A DNA stretch of 64,000 bases from the NCBI GenBank assembly GCA_937907245.1, contig CALCUM010000002.1:124001-188000 (forward strand), read 5' to 3'. Below the pieces are notes generated by a model that was not told where the DNA came from, searched no databases, and saw nothing but the letters and a program-made list of their open reading frames with translations. Below are positions 28,324-37,777 of the stretch, piece by piece (the first letter of the stretch is position 1; every line of letters starts with the position of its first letter). Both the position numbers and the translations under genes were made by a program. This DNA comes from an uncultured Rhodobiaceae bacterium. Lineage in GTDB: Bacteria; Pseudomonadota; Alphaproteobacteria; RS24.

Positions 28324-28863
28324 GTGAGCTCCCAAACACGACGCCTTATCGGTCTGGATCCGGGTCTTCGATTTCTCGGCTGGGGCGTTGTGGATATGAG
28401 CGGCACAAAATTAAAACACGTTGCCAATGGCTCGCTGCGTTCGGATGCCAAGCTGAGTTTGGCCGAGCGCTTGCTGCAATTGGAGCAAGGTTTGGCTGTC
28501 GTCTTCGATGACTATACCCCTGAATATGCCGCCGTTGAGCAGACCTTTGTTAACCGCGATGGCGCCGCGACTTTGAAGCTAGGGCAAGCGCGCGCCGTAT
28601 GTTTGCTGGAGCCTGCACGACGCGGATTATCCGTGGCGGAATATGCGCCCAACTTCATCAAACGCAGTGTCACGGGCGCAGGCCATGCCGATAAAAACCA
28701 GATTAACGCTATGGTGAGCCTATTGCTGCCAAAAGCCGAAATTCAAGACGAGCATGCCGCCGATGCTTTAGCGATTGCCATTACATTGGCTCATGCGGGA
28801 GATTTCGGCGGAAAAATGCAGGCCGCGATTGCGCGCGCCGATGCCAAAGGAGCGGCTTTATGA
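28324..28863 (+). CDS. ruvC: crossover junction endodeoxyribonuclease RuvC
   Basis: A 179-residue Holliday junction resolvase. Acidic catalytic residues are in RLIGLDPGLRFLGWGV (Asp), YAAVEQTFVNRD (Glu) and DEHAADALAIAI (Asp pair). The start is GTG at 28324; an ATG two bases upstream is immediately stopped (ATGTGA). Its stop overlaps the ruvA ATG (ATGA), so ruvC-ruvA-ruvB are coupled. Confidence 0.95.
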   Translation: MSSQTRRLIGLDPGLRFLGWGVVDMSGTKLKHVANGSLRSDAKLSLAERLLQLEQGLAVVFDDYTPEYAAVEQTFVNRDGAATLKLGQARAVCLLEPARRGLSVAEYAPNFIKRSVTGAGHADKNQINAMVSLLLPKAEIQDEHAADALAIAITLAHAGDFGGKMQAAIARADAKGAAL

Positions 28864-29462
28864 TTGGACGGTTGCGCGGGCGCGTGGATGGACATGGTGA
28901 TAATTGGGTGCTTATCGACGTGGGCGGGGTCGGCTATATGGTCGAGGGCTCGCCGCGCATGATGGATAATTTACCCGCCGATGGAGAGGCCGTGAGCCTA
29001 GCCATTGAAACCTATGTGCGCGAAGACCAATTGCGCTTATTCGGATTTTTAAACGAAGAAGACCGAAGCTGGTTCCGCTTATTGATGAGTGTGCAAGGGG
29101 TAGGCGCGAAAGTGGCGCTGGCCATTCAGGGCGTGCTATCGGGGGCTGAATTATCGCAAGCCGTGGCCGCCGAAGACAAAGCCATGGTCGCGCGCGCGCC
29201 GGGCGTTGGCCCCAAAGTGGCGCAGCGCATTGTTACCGAGTTAAAAGACAAAGTGCCGGAAGCTCAATTTGGGGTGGTGACGCCGCAAAGCGATGTTAGT
29301 GAAATCAGCAAAGCGCTGGGCGAGGCTTTATCGGCCTTGACCAATCTGGGGTATCCGCGCGCGCAAGCCAATGCAGGGCTAATGGCCGCGCGCGCCAAAT
29401 TGGACGATGCGGAAAGCAGCGTCGAAGCGCTGATTAAACAAGCTCTGAAGGAGCTGGTGTAA
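28860..29462 (+). CDS. ruvA: Holliday junction branch migration protein RuvA
   Basis: A 200-residue RuvA. It has an N-terminal OB-fold ([20 protein letters not shown]), HhH motifs [13 protein letters not shown] and [17 protein letters not shown] in the middle, and the C-terminal domain III that contacts RuvB ([16 protein letters not shown]). It forms tetramers on four-way junctions and recruits RuvB. It overlaps both neighbours by a few bases. Confidence 0.95.
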   Translation: MIGRLRGRVDGHGDNWVLIDVGGVGYMVEGSPRMMDNLPADGEAVSLAIETYVREDQLRLFGFLNEEDRSWFRLLMSVQGVGAKVALAIQGVLSGAELSQAVAAEDKAMVARAPGVGPKVAQRIVTELKDKVPEAQFGVVTPQSDVSEISKALGEALSALTNLGYPRAQANAGLMAARAKLDDAESSVEALIKQALKELV

Positions 29463-30517
29463 TGTCGGAGCGCCTTATCGATCAAAATGAAATAGCGGCG
29501 GATAGCCAGTCGGGCGGCGACACAGACCATGCTATGCGCCCGAAAACGCTGGCTAATTTTGTTGGCCAAAAAAAAGGCCGCGAAAACCTAGCGGTATTTA
29601 TCGAGGCGGCCAAAAAACGCGGCGACGCGCTCGACCATGTTTTACTGGCAGGGCCGCCCGGGCTGGGCAAAACCACTTTGGCGCAAATTATAGCGCGCGA
29701 ATTGGGCACGGGCTTTCGGTCGACGTCTGGGCCGGTAATTTCCAAAGCTGGAGACTTGGCCGCTTTGCTGACCAATCTGGAAGCGCATGATGTCTTATTT
29801 ATCGATGAAATTCACCGCCTCAGCCCCGCCGTGGAAGAAGTTTTATATCCGGCGATGGAAGATTTTGAGCTGGACTTAATTATTGGCGAAGGCCCAGCAG
29901 CGCGCTCGGTGAAAATTGATTTGCCGCCCTTTACCTTGGTCGGGGCTACCACGCGCTCAGGCCTATTGACCACGCCTTTGCGCGACCGCTTTGGCATTCC
30001 GATTTACCTCGGCTTTTATACGCATGAGGAATTGGAGTTCATCGTGCGTCGCAATGCCGAGTTGATGGGGCTAGAGATGAGCGACGATGGCGCCAAAGAA
30101 ATCGCCTCGCGCGCGCGCGGCACGCCGCGTGTGGCAGGTCGGCTTTTGCGCCGCGTGCGTGATTTTGCCAATGTCGAAAATGCTTCCATCATTGACGCTA
30201 AATTAGCCGATGCGGCGCTGACCCGACTTGAGGTCGATGGGCGAGGGCTCGATAATTTGGATCGACGTTATTTGGTCGTCATGGCCGAAAAATTCATGGG
30301 TGGGCCCGTGGGCATTGATACGTTAGCGGCCGCCTTAGGGGAGCCACGCGATGCTTTGGAAGATATCGTCGAGCCGTTTCTTATCCAACTTGGTTTCGTC
30401 AATCGCACGCCGCGTGGACGCGTGTTAATGCCAGCCGCTTTCGCGCATCTGGGGCTCGATGTGCCCAAGCGTGCGCAAGATGCGGCGGCAGATTTATTCG
30501 ATGGTTCGCAAACCTAG
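29462..30517 (+). CDS. ruvB: Holliday junction DNA helicase RuvB
   Basis: A 351-residue AAA+ motor for branch migration. Walker A is [12 protein letters not shown] (about 64-75), Walker B is [11 protein letters not shown], sensor 1 is [20 protein letters not shown] and the C-terminal winged helix includes [19 protein letters not shown]. Its ATG overlaps the ruvA stop as TAATG. Confidence 0.97.
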   Translation: MSERLIDQNEIAADSQSGGDTDHAMRPKTLANFVGQKKGRENLAVFIEAAKKRGDALDHVLLAGPPGLGKTTLAQIIARELGTGFRSTSGPVISKAGDLAALLTNLEAHDVLFIDEIHRLSPAVEEVLYPAMEDFELDLIIGEGPAARSVKIDLPPFTLVGATTRSGLLTTPLRDRFGIPIYLGFYTHEELEFIVRRNAELMGLEMSDDGAKEIASRARGTPRVAGRLLRRVRDFANVENASIIDAKLADAALTRLEVDGRGLDNLDRRYLVVMAEKFMGGPVGIDTLAAALGEPRDALEDIVEPFLIQLGFVNRTPRGRVLMPAAFAHLGLDVPKRAQDAAADLFDGSQT

Positions 30518-30532
30518 GGAGGCGATGGGAGC

Positions 30533-31066
30533 ATGGTAATATCTCGTGACGTATTATCTCGTGAAGATGCGCTAGAAAAAGTAAGCACAGAGGCTGCCTT
30601 AATGGGCGTATTTTGCAAAACCGACACAGGCGTTAGCCATGTGATGCAAGTGGTGATGCAATATGAAGACACGGATTTTTCGGGCTTTGTTTATCACGCC
30701 AATTATTTGAAATTTGCCGAGCGGGGACGCTCAAATTTTCTGCGCTTGGCGGGGGTTGAGCATTCGGCTTTGCTAGAGATGGATCCGCCCTTGGCGTTTG
30801 TGGTTGGGCGTATGGAAATGGATTTTGTGGCGCCAGCCCGCATCGATGATTGCCTGTTGGTCGAGACCGTGTTCACTCAATTTAGAGGTGCCAGATTGGT
30901 TGCCGAACAAAGCATAACCCGCGTGGCCGATGGCCAGTCGATTTGGCAGGCCCATGTTTTGGCCGCCTGTGTTGACCTAGGCGGGCGTGCCAAGCGGATG
31001 CCCAAAGCCATGCTCGACGATTTAACGCCTTATCAAGGCTCGCCCATAATAAAGCCAGCGGGTTAG
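30533..31066 (+). CDS. ybgC: acyl-CoA thioesterase YbgC (Tol-Pal associated)
   Basis: A hot-dog fold thioesterase. The active-site region MQYEDTDFSGFVYHANYLKF carries the catalytic Asp, and ERGRSNFLR follows. YbgC genes head the tol-pal cluster and the protein hydrolyses short acyl-CoA or acyl-ACP. The frame from the ATG at 30533 gives 177 residues. The first 25 or so are not typical, so an internal Met (30602 or 30644) may be the true start. Confidence 0.9.
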   Translation: MVISRDVLSREDALEKVSTEAALMGVFCKTDTGVSHVMQVVMQYEDTDFSGFVYHANYLKFAERGRSNFLRLAGVEHSALLEMDPPLAFVVGRMEMDFVAPARIDDCLLVETVFTQFRGARLVAEQSITRVADGQSIWQAHVLAACVDLGGRAKRMPKAMLDDLTPYQGSPIIKPAG

Positions 31067-31149
31067 AGCTGACAAAGTTTGGTCACATTTAAAGATTAGG
31101 AAAGACGCATGCGTTTCACCTTCGAGGCGTGTCATCAAAAAGGTAATTT

Positions 31150-31869
31150 ATGGATCCGGTTCTTGTTCAACAAACGACGCAATTGGCAGTGTCGGACTTT
31201 TCGCTTTGGTCGCTTTTCTTGCGGGCAGATATTGTCGTTCAATCGGTAATGGTGGGGCTTATTTTGGCTTCGGTTTGGTGCTGGTCGATTATCCTCGAAA
31301 AAACCGCGACTTTGCGGCGGGTGCGCCGCCAAGCCGATGAGTTTGAGGCGGTGTTCTGGTCAGGCGAGTCGCTGCAAAAGATTTACAAACAATTCGGCGC
31401 CTATGATGGCGGCCCATCGACAAAAGTTTTTAACGCCGCGATGGGCGAATTTGTGCGCTATGAGAACAGCAATAAAATCTCGCAAGGTCTGTCGCTGGTG
31501 CAATTTGTTGAGCGGGCCCTAAATGCCTCGGTAGCGCGCGAGATGGAATATTTGGAGCAGCGCCTTTTGGTGTTGGCCACAGTGGGGGCGGTGGCTCCTT
31601 TTGTCGGTTTATTTGGAACCGTTTGGGGCATTATGAACTCGTTTCAAGCCATTGCGATGAGCCAAGATACTAATTTGGCCGTTGTGGCGCCGGGCATTGC
31701 CGAGGCTTTATTTGCCACAGGATTAGGCCTTTTGGCAGCTATTCCAGCGGTGATTGCCTATAATAAATTCTCCAATGATTTGGGCCGTTTTGGCGCGCGC
31801 CTAGACCGTTTCGCGGATGATTTTGTGGCGCTTGTAGCCCGCCAAACACCGCGCGAACCAAAGGCCTAA
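31150..31869 (+). CDS. tolQ: Tol-Pal system proton channel protein TolQ
   Basis: A 239-residue inner-membrane protein of the MotA/TolQ/ExbB family. TM1 lies about residues 20-42 (DIVVQSVMVGLILASVWCWS). TM2 and TM3 fall in LATVGAVAPFVGLFGTVWGI and IAEALFATGLGLLAAIPAVI, with the conserved Pro/Gly/Thr positions of the family. With TolR it converts proton motive force into movement of TolA during division. Confidence 0.96.
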   Translation: MDPVLVQQTTQLAVSDFSLWSLFLRADIVVQSVMVGLILASVWCWSIILEKTATLRRVRRQADEFEAVFWSGESLQKIYKQFGAYDGGPSTKVFNAAMGEFVRYENSNKISQGLSLVQFVERALNASVAREMEYLEQRLLVLATVGAVAPFVGLFGTVWGIMNSFQAIAMSQDTNLAVVAPGIAEALFATGLGLLAAIPAVIAYNKFSNDLGRFGARLDRFADDFVALVARQTPREPKA

Positions 31870-31873
31870 CCCC

Positions 31874-32302
31874 ATGCAGCCATCGAGCCGAAACAAGCGT
31901 AAGCGCTATCAGCCGATGGCCGAAATTAATGTAACCCCCATGGTCGACATTATGTTGGTCTTGCTCATCGTGTTCATGGTGGCGGCTCCTTTGTTAACGG
32001 TCGGGGTTCCGGTAAATTTACCCAAAGCTGGCGCCAAACCTTTGCACGGGGACGAGGAACCGCTAGCGATTACGGTGAATGCCCAAGGGCAGATTTTTTT
32101 ACAAGACACAGAAATTGCCCTCGAAGCTTTAGTGCCACGCCTAAAGGCGATTGTTGGTACGGGCTATCAACAACGCATTTATGTGCGCGGGGATGAGGCG
32201 GTTTCTTATGGCCGCGTGGCGAGCGTGGTGGCGCGCGTCAATGCGGCCGGCTTTGCCCGCGTAGCTTTGGTGACCGACACACCCAAAGGTCAAACGAAAT
32301 GA
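31874..32302 (+). CDS. tolR: Tol-Pal system protein TolR
   Basis: A 142-residue ExbD/TolR protein. It has a short basic cytosolic start, then INVTPMVDIMLVLLIVFMVA, whose Asp in the single TM segment is the proton-carrying residue. A periplasmic domain ending in RVALVTDTPKG follows. It is four bases after tolQ and overlaps tolA (ATGA). Confidence 0.96.
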   Translation: MQPSSRNKRKRYQPMAEINVTPMVDIMLVLLIVFMVAAPLLTVGVPVNLPKAGAKPLHGDEEPLAITVNAQGQIFLQDTEIALEALVPRLKAIVGTGYQQRIYVRGDEAVSYGRVASVVARVNAAGFARVALVTDTPKGQTK

Positions 32303-33096
32303 GTTTGCGCCCCGATGTGCTGGGGTCCTTGGCCCTACACATAGGGCTGGCTTTGCTGGTAACGCTATGGGCGCCGATGCTGCACAATACGCAGATGTCG
32401 GACCAGGCTTTGCCAATTGAAATTATCAATCTGGATGAGTTTACCAAATTGCTAGAGACCACCATCAAACCAGAAATGTTGGAAAAACAAGTAAAGCAGA
32501 CACAAGCCACCCCCGAGCGTGCCACCCCCCAACCCGCGGCGCCCCCGCAAGATGCCTTGCCTTTATTGGAAGCGCTAAAGCCGGAAGCCGAGGCACCTGA
32601 CAAAGCCAGAGAACAAAAGCCATCGCGTTTTAAAGTCGCCAAGCCAACGCCTTTTGCGCGGCCGCAAATTAAGCCGAAGCCTTTTCTCGATATTGGCCAA
32701 ACGCGCGCTTTACTGAATAAAATTCCGGATGCGCCCACAGGGCAAGAGGAAGCCAAGTCGGACGACAGCCAAGAATTGAGCGAGCGGTTGACGTTCAGCG
32801 AAGTAGACGGGTTTCGCGCTCAGATGCGTCGGTGTTGGTCACCGCCCTCGGGCGCGCGCGAGGCGGCAAATCTTGTGGTTAGCATTCGCCTGTCGTTGAC
32901 GCCCACAGGGATGATTTCTGCAGGCCCCGTTGTCGCCAATCGAGCTCAATTGGGCGACCCCTTTTTTAGGGCAGCGGCGGAAAGTGTGCTACGAGCCATC
33001 CGCAGGTGCCAACCGTTTAAAATGCCGGTTGAGAAATATAAAAGCTGGCGCGATATTGAATTGACCTTTGACCCGCGTAAGATGCTTGGAAGCTAG
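32299..33096 (+). CDS. tolA: TolA-like energy transducer of the Tol-Pal system
   Basis: A 265-residue protein with one N-terminal TM segment (GSLALHIGLALLVTLWAPML). A long Pro/Glu/Lys/Ala-rich middle (about 60-160) follows, and a C-terminal TolA/TonB-like domain (FRAQMRRCWSPPSGAREAAN, then the FRAAAESVLRAIRRCQPFKM stretch). The two cysteines C176 and C236 (approximate) are where TolA domain III carries its disulfide. It spans the periplasm between TolQR and TolB/Pal. Sequence is weakly conserved; position makes the call. Confidence 0.88.
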   Translation: MSLRPDVLGSLALHIGLALLVTLWAPMLHNTQMSDQALPIEIINLDEFTKLLETTIKPEMLEKQVKQTQATPERATPQPAAPPQDALPLLEALKPEAEAPDKAREQKPSRFKVAKPTPFARPQIKPKPFLDIGQTRALLNKIPDAPTGQEEAKSDDSQELSERLTFSEVDGFRAQMRRCWSPPSGAREAANLVVSIRLSLTPTGMISAGPVVANRAQLGDPFFRAAAESVLRAIRRCQPFKMPVEKYKSWRDIELTFDPRKMLGS

Positions 33097-33105
33097 GAGA
33101 TCCAG

Positions 33106-34431
33106 ATGATGAGATATATAAGCCGTGCCGCTCGCCACTTGCGCCAGCCAATATTGGCCCTCGTGCTTTTTGCCATGCTGCCATTCCATGCCCATGCGGC
33201 GCTCAAAATTGATATTACGCAAGGCAATATTGAGCCGCTTCCCATTGCGGTGCTTGACTTCGTGAGCGAAGGCGGCGTGGGCCAAGATTTGGCCAAAGTT
33301 GTGATCGCAGACTTAGAGCGCTCAGGGCTTTTCCGGCCAGTTGACCGGGAAGCTTTTATTGAAACGCAAGTGGGCGTGAATGTTCGGCCAAGGTTTAAAG
33401 ATTGGCGGGTTGTCAATGCGCTAGCCTTGGTGACCGGGCGCGCGGTATTGCAAAGCGATGGCCGCTTACGAGTGGAGTTTCGCCTTTGGGATGTTGTGGC
33501 CGGTCAGCAAATGACAGGGTTGCAGTTTTTTACCAAGCCAGACAATTGGCGCCGCATTAGCCATTTGGTGGCCGATGCGATTTACGAACGCCTTACGGGC
33601 GAGACGGGCTATTTCGATACACGCATCGTTTATGTGTCAGAATCGGGCCCTAAAAACCAAAGGGTAAAGAAACTGGCAGTCATGGACCAAGATGGTTTTT
33701 CGCAAAGTGAATTAACCAGTGGCCGCGCCTTAGCCTTGACGCCGCGCTTTTCGCCAACCGCGCAAGAAATTACCTATCTCTCGTTCGCCAATAATAAGCC
33801 AAGGGTTTATTTACTGAATATTGAGACCGGGCAACAAGAGGTAGTGGGCGATTTTCCAGGCATGACTTTTGCCCCTCGGTTTTCACCCGATGGTCAGAAA
33901 ATTATTCTGAGCCTCGAGCGCAATGGCAATTCCAATATTTATACAATGGATCTGCGTACCCGCGAGACCCGTCGTTTAACCTCGTCTTTGGCCATTGATA
34001 CGGCGCCATGTTTTGCACCAGATGGCAGCCGCATTGTGTTTGAAAGCGACCGCATGGGCACGCAGCAACTCTATGTGATGGAAGCCGATGGCTCGAACGT
34101 GCGCCGCATTTCTTATGGTGAAGGCCGCTATGCGACCCCGGTTTGGTCGCCGCGTGGCGATTTAATCGCCTTTACCAAAACCCTGAAAGGGCGGTTTTTA
34201 ATCGGCGTGATGAAGGCGGATGGCTCTGGCGAGCGGATTTTAACCGAAGGATTTCACAATGAAGGCCCCGCTTGGTCGCCAAATGGACGGGTTATTGCAT
34301 TTTTCCGTGAAGGAAAAGGTGCAGATGAAGGTTCGACCTTGTGGACAGTAGATGTTACAGGTTATAATGAACGACCGATAGCGACGCCCGGTTGGGCTTC
34401 AGACCCCGCATGGTCACCGCTTATTCGTTAA
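33106..34431 (+). CDS. tolB: Tol-Pal system beta-propeller protein TolB
   Basis: A 441-residue periplasmic protein. The signal peptide ([20 protein letters not shown], cleavage near AHA-AL) is followed by the N-terminal alpha/beta domain. A six-bladed propeller follows, with repeated SPxG(Q/S)xI and SDRxGxxxLYxM blades (for example [17 protein letters not shown] and [16 protein letters not shown]). It binds Pal, and competes with peptidoglycan for it. A terminator hairpin lies between tolB and pal. Confidence 0.97.
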   Translation: MMRYISRAARHLRQPILALVLFAMLPFHAHAALKIDITQGNIEPLPIAVLDFVSEGGVGQDLAKVVIADLERSGLFRPVDREAFIETQVGVNVRPRFKDWRVVNALALVTGRAVLQSDGRLRVEFRLWDVVAGQQMTGLQFFTKPDNWRRISHLVADAIYERLTGETGYFDTRIVYVSESGPKNQRVKKLAVMDQDGFSQSELTSGRALALTPRFSPTAQEITYLSFANNKPRVYLLNIETGQQEVVGDFPGMTFAPRFSPDGQKIILSLERNGNSNIYTMDLRTRETRRLTSSLAIDTAPCFAPDGSRIVFESDRMGTQQLYVMEADGSNVRRISYGEGRYATPVWSPRGDLIAFTKTLKGRFLIGVMKADGSGERILTEGFHNEGPAWSPNGRVIAFFREGKGADEGSTLWTVDVTGYNERPIATPGWASDPAWSPLIR

Positions 34432-34466
34432 GAAGTTTTAAAGTTATTTCGCGTAATTGTGTCATT

Positions 34467-34500
34467 CAGTTCAGCAAATGATTGCATTTGAACTGTTTTT
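34467..34500 (+). terminator. hairpin with T-run between tolB and pal
   Basis: CAGTTCA and AAATG (interrupted by GC) pair with CATTTGAACTG across a 4-base loop, followed by five T. It may cut readthrough from tolB so that pal is expressed mainly from its own promoter in the remaining 58 bp. Confidence 0.65.
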
Positions 34501-34558
34501 GGGTATTTTAAATTAATAATTCGGACAAAATGTCTGAGGAAGTCTTGAGGAGCATTCA

Positions 34559-35044
34559 ATGGGACCGTCTTCAAAATCAAAAATTATTCTATCCATGGCG
34601 TTGTTAGGCCTGGTTATATCTGGCTGTGCTTCGACAACAGACGGCCGTGTAAATAGTTCAAATAACTCAGGTGCATCCAGCTCGCTGAACGCCGAAGTGC
34701 AAGATCTGGTTGCCAATGTTTCGGACCGTGTATTCTTTACCACGGACCAATCTAGCCTAGACGGGTCTTCCCGTGCCGTTCTGCGCAGTCAAGCCGCTTG
34801 GTTGAACCAAAACGCATCGGTTCGTCTGACTATCGAAGGTCATGCGGATGAGCGTGGCACGCGCGAATACAACTTGGCACTCGGTGCACGTCGCGCCAAT
34901 GCCGTTCGTGACTTCCTCATCAGTGAGGGCGTTTCAGGCAATCGCTTGCAAACCATTTCTTATGGTAAAGAGCGCCCTGTGTCGCTTTGCTCGGAAGAAA
35001 GCTGCTGGTCGAAAAACCGCCGCGCCGTTGCAAACATTCGCTAA
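34559..35044 (+). CDS. pal: peptidoglycan-associated lipoprotein Pal
   Basis: A 161-residue outer-membrane lipoprotein. The signal peptide ends in the lipobox LVISGC (Cys about residue 22). The C-terminal OmpA-like domain contains VFFTTDQSSL, TIEGHADERGTREYNLALGA and SYGKERPV, with Asp and Arg for meso-DAP binding. It anchors the outer membrane to peptidoglycan and partners TolB. Strong AGGAG ribosome-binding site. A UUCG-capped terminator follows. Confidence 0.97.
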   Translation: MGPSSKSKIILSMALLGLVISGCASTTDGRVNSSNNSGASSSLNAEVQDLVANVSDRVFFTTDQSSLDGSSRAVLRSQAAWLNQNASVRLTIEGHADERGTREYNLALGARRANAVRDFLISEGVSGNRLQTISYGKERPVSLCSEESCWSKNRRAVANIR

Positions 35045-35069
35045 CGACCGCGTAATTAATTTGAGATTA

Positions 35070-35093
35070 GGGCGCCTTCGGGTGCCCTTTTTT
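35070..35093 (+). terminator. intrinsic terminator after pal
   Basis: A 7-bp stem GGGCGCC/GGTGCCC (one G-U) is capped by TTCG and followed by six T. The T-run merges into the first copy of a 24-bp tandem repeat. Confidence 0.9.
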
Positions 35094-35161
35094 CTTTGGG
35101 GCAAGTGATTGCCTTTTCTTTGGGGCAAGTGATTGTCTTTTCTTTTGGGCAAGTGATTGCC
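35090..35161 (+). repeat. three tandem 24-bp repeats between pal and cpoB
   Basis: Three near-identical units (TTTTCTTTGGGGCAAGTGAT plus TGCC, with two substitutions in all) run from the terminator T-run towards cpoB. They do not encode a protein. The array type resembles the 17-bp and 15-bp arrays found after two other stop codons in this window. Confidence 0.9.
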
Positions 35162-35196
35162 CTAATTTTGACGCGATTAAAGGCAATATCACCCTT

Positions 35197-36390
35197 ATGC
35201 ACTTGTTTTTAAAATCACCTTTGGTCTCTCCCTCAAGCTTTTTGGGTCTCTGCCTTGCCTGCGGCTTTTATTTGGGCTTTGGCACGGAGCGCGCGCAGGC
35301 GCAATATCTCTCGTCGCCCACAACCCAAGCGGCTCGCTCGGCTCAGGCGGGTTTGTTAACGCCACAAAATTCTGCTGGCGATGGGCTGTTGGAAGCCAAC
35401 GCCCGAGAGCGTTTGGAAATGCTTGAGTTGAAGCTCATGCAAATAGAGCAATTGTTAAACGCACAAAGCAATCTGCGCGCCCGCGGGCAATCTAATGACG
35501 TGATGAAGTTACGCCAACGTATCGAACAACTTGAGGCGCAAGGCGGGGGGTCCGATAATTTGGCACCACGTGCTGCGTCGCCCGCGACTGCTTTTGGCGA
35601 CGCGCCATCCGAGAGTACGGGGGAGCAAACTGGTGCCGAGCTGCGGACGCGGTTTAACGATATGACGGAGAGCTTGCGCGCCCTGCAAGCGCATACGGAT
35701 CAATTGCTGTTGCAAATGCAAGCTCTGACTCGGCGCATCGAAAGCAGCAAAGCGGATAATGAGTTCCGTTTTCAAGCGCTCGAAAGCGGCGTTCGCCGAG
35801 CCAATGCAGGCATTTCGTCTACCTCCAGTGAGCCGGAAGTCATCGGTTTTGTGCGCCGATCTGCCCCCATTGAGGGATTGCCGGACGCGGCTGCGGCCCT
35901 TTCTGTTTCTTCTGCCACTTCAGCTTCAGCAGCGCCATTGGTGGGAGAGGGCGATTTATCGGCATTGCAAAACTTTGGCCGCCAAACCCGCGAGCCCTTG
36001 AAGGACCCCAAAGCCTTATATAATCGGGCATTGAAAGATTTACAGGCTGGAAATTATGGCGGCGCGGAAGCTGATTTTGCTGCCCTCGTCGATGCTTTTC
36101 CGACCCATAAATTGGCCGGAAATTCACAATATTGGTTGGGCGAAACATTTTACGTGCGCCGCCAATATAAGCAAGCCGCCGAGGCCTTTTTGGCCGGCTA
36201 CACCACCTATGCAAGAAGCAAAAAAGCCCCAGATAGTTTGCTAAAACTCGGCATGACCTTGAACGCGCTGGGCGAAAAGAAAACCGGTTGCGATGCTTTG
36301 GCGGAGCTTGGAGCTAAGTTTCCAGATGCTTCTAGTTCTATTCGCAAGCGAGCTCAGATTGAGCGCAAACGAGCTGGTTGTGGCGCCTAG
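35197..36390 (+). CDS. cpoB: cell division coordinator CpoB / YbgF-like TPR protein
   Basis: A 397-residue periplasmic protein with a signal peptide ending near RAQAQ. A coiled-coil region (about 60-190, including LEMLELKLMQIEQLLNAQSN and RFNDMTESLRALQAHTDQLL) follows. A C-terminal TPR domain follows it, with ALYNRALKDLQAGNYGGAEA, NSQYWLGETFYVRRQYKQAA and SLLKLGMTLNALGEKKTGCD. CpoB links the Tol machine with PBP1B-dependent septal peptidoglycan synthesis. It is the final tol-pal gene and overlaps tilS by 11 bp. Confidence 0.92.
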   Translation: MHLFLKSPLVSPSSFLGLCLACGFYLGFGTERAQAQYLSSPTTQAARSAQAGLLTPQNSAGDGLLEANARERLEMLELKLMQIEQLLNAQSNLRARGQSNDVMKLRQRIEQLEAQGGGSDNLAPRAASPATAFGDAPSESTGEQTGAELRTRFNDMTESLRALQAHTDQLLLQMQALTRRIESSKADNEFRFQALESGVRRANAGISSTSSEPEVIGFVRRSAPIEGLPDAAAALSVSSATSASAAPLVGEGDLSALQNFGRQTREPLKDPKALYNRALKDLQAGNYGGAEADFAALVDAFPTHKLAGNSQYWLGETFYVRRQYKQAAEAFLAGYTTYARSKKAPDSLLKLGMTLNALGEKKTGCDALAELGAKFPDASSSIRKRAQIERKRAGCGA

Positions 36391-37690
36391 AACCGCCGCT
36401 GCTTTTATAAAAACGCTTAACCGCTTAAAAGCGGGCTCGCATGTGGCGCTTGGCGTGTCCGGTGGCGGGGATAGTTTGGGCCTGCTGGTTTTGGCGGCCA
36501 AGGCCAGTCAGCTAAAAAACGCACCTAAGTTTAGCATTCTCACCGTCGACCATGGGCTGCGACCCGAAGCGCGTTTGGAGGCCAAACGCGTGGCGGCGGC
36601 GTGTAAAGAGTTTGGCCTGAAACATGTAACCTTGAAGGCGAAAGAAAAACTCTCGGCGCGCGATATTCAACAGCAAGCGCGGGTTCTGCGCTACGCCCTG
36701 ATGGCCGCTTGGTGCGCCGCGCATAAAGCCGGGGCTTTGGTTTTGGCACATCATCAAGACGACCAAGCCGAAACCATATTGATGCGATTGGCCCGTGGCA
36801 GCGGGGTCAATGGGCTTTCTGGCATGGCAGAAAAGCAGGTTTTAGCCACACAAGCTGGCGATTTGGTTTTGCTACGGCCGTTTTTAAAATGGCGCGGCGC
36901 AGAGTTGAAACAATTGGCCAGAAAAGCAGGCCTTCTGGCGGCGGAAGACCCAAGCAATTTTGATCGTCAATATGAGCGCGTGCGGTGGCGCCAAGCTTTG
37001 CCGGAATTGGCCGAAGCGGGGCTAAGTGTCGAGGCTTTATCGAGCTTGGCCGATACGATGCGCGAGGTGCGCACCAGCCTAGATAGCCAGCTTATGACTT
37101 GGCTCGAAACGCATGCGACCTGGCATGACTATGGTGTTCTCTGCCTATCGAGCGATGCCTATAAGGGGTTCGACGAGCCTGCGCGCACCCGTCTTGTGGC
37201 GGCCTTTGTGAGATATTTCGGCGCCCATGCGCATCCGCTAAAGCGGGCGCAAATTGAAGCTTTTGCCGCTCGTCCTCTGCTGGCTGCTAGCGGCGGCGCA
37301 ACTTTGGGCGGGGCGCAAATGAGGTGGCGCCGCGATCGCGTGTTTATTGGTCGTGAGCTGGCGGCTTGCCCAACGCGCCTAGCCATAGGTGCCAAGGCGA
37401 TGCTTTGGGACAATCGGATGAGTATCAAAACGCGCGAGAAGGGTCTTTTTGTCGCGCCATTGGGGCAGGCGGGCATGCAAGCCTTGCGCGATGCCAGCGC
37501 CCGCAAAGGCTGGACGGGGAGCTTCGATAGGTCTCTTCCAGCCTGCTATATCGCTGCTTTACCAGCCTTTTTTAAAGGTAATCGCATGGTGGCTTGTCCC
37601 AGTATAGAGCCGAAGGCAGGGTTTTGGGTAACGCCCGTCTATTCACAGGGTTTATATTTGACGATTTTGCGGGGTGGGCAAGACTGGTAA
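36380..37690 (+). CDS. tilS: tRNA(Ile)-lysidine synthase
   Basis: A 436-residue PP-loop ATPase that modifies C34 of tRNA-Ile(CAT) to lysidine so that it reads AUA. The PP-loop is SGGGDS (27-32). Other N-domain motifs are LTVDHGLRPEA, LAHHQDDQAETILMRLARGS, LRPFLKWRGAEL and DPSNFDRQYERVRWR. The frame opens at 36293 inside cpoB. I chose the GTG at 36380, a few bases before the cpoB stop, because it puts the PP-loop at the usual distance from the N-terminus. Confidence 0.92.
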   Translation: MAPRTAAAFIKTLNRLKAGSHVALGVSGGGDSLGLLVLAAKASQLKNAPKFSILTVDHGLRPEARLEAKRVAAACKEFGLKHVTLKAKEKLSARDIQQQARVLRYALMAAWCAAHKAGALVLAHHQDDQAETILMRLARGSGVNGLSGMAEKQVLATQAGDLVLLRPFLKWRGAELKQLARKAGLLAAEDPSNFDRQYERVRWRQALPELAEAGLSVEALSSLADTMREVRTSLDSQLMTWLETHATWHDYGVLCLSSDAYKGFDEPARTRLVAAFVRYFGAHAHPLKRAQIEAFAARPLLAASGGATLGGAQMRWRRDRVFIGRELAACPTRLAIGAKAMLWDNRMSIKTREKGLFVAPLGQAGMQALRDASARKGWTGSFDRSLPACYIAALPAFFKGNRMVACPSIEPKAGFWVTPVYSQGLYLTILRGGQDW

Positions 37691-37777
37691 TGTGACTTCC
37701 GCATCCCTATATTACTAGCAAGGTAAACGCGCGATTTGGCGCAACGTGAATAAGTCAGAAAATGAAAAGGTGATGCC

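Noticed and set aside
31105-31114. Palindrome ACGCATGCGT upstream of tolQ
   Set aside because: Only 10 bp and with no adjacent promoter signal; likely chance.
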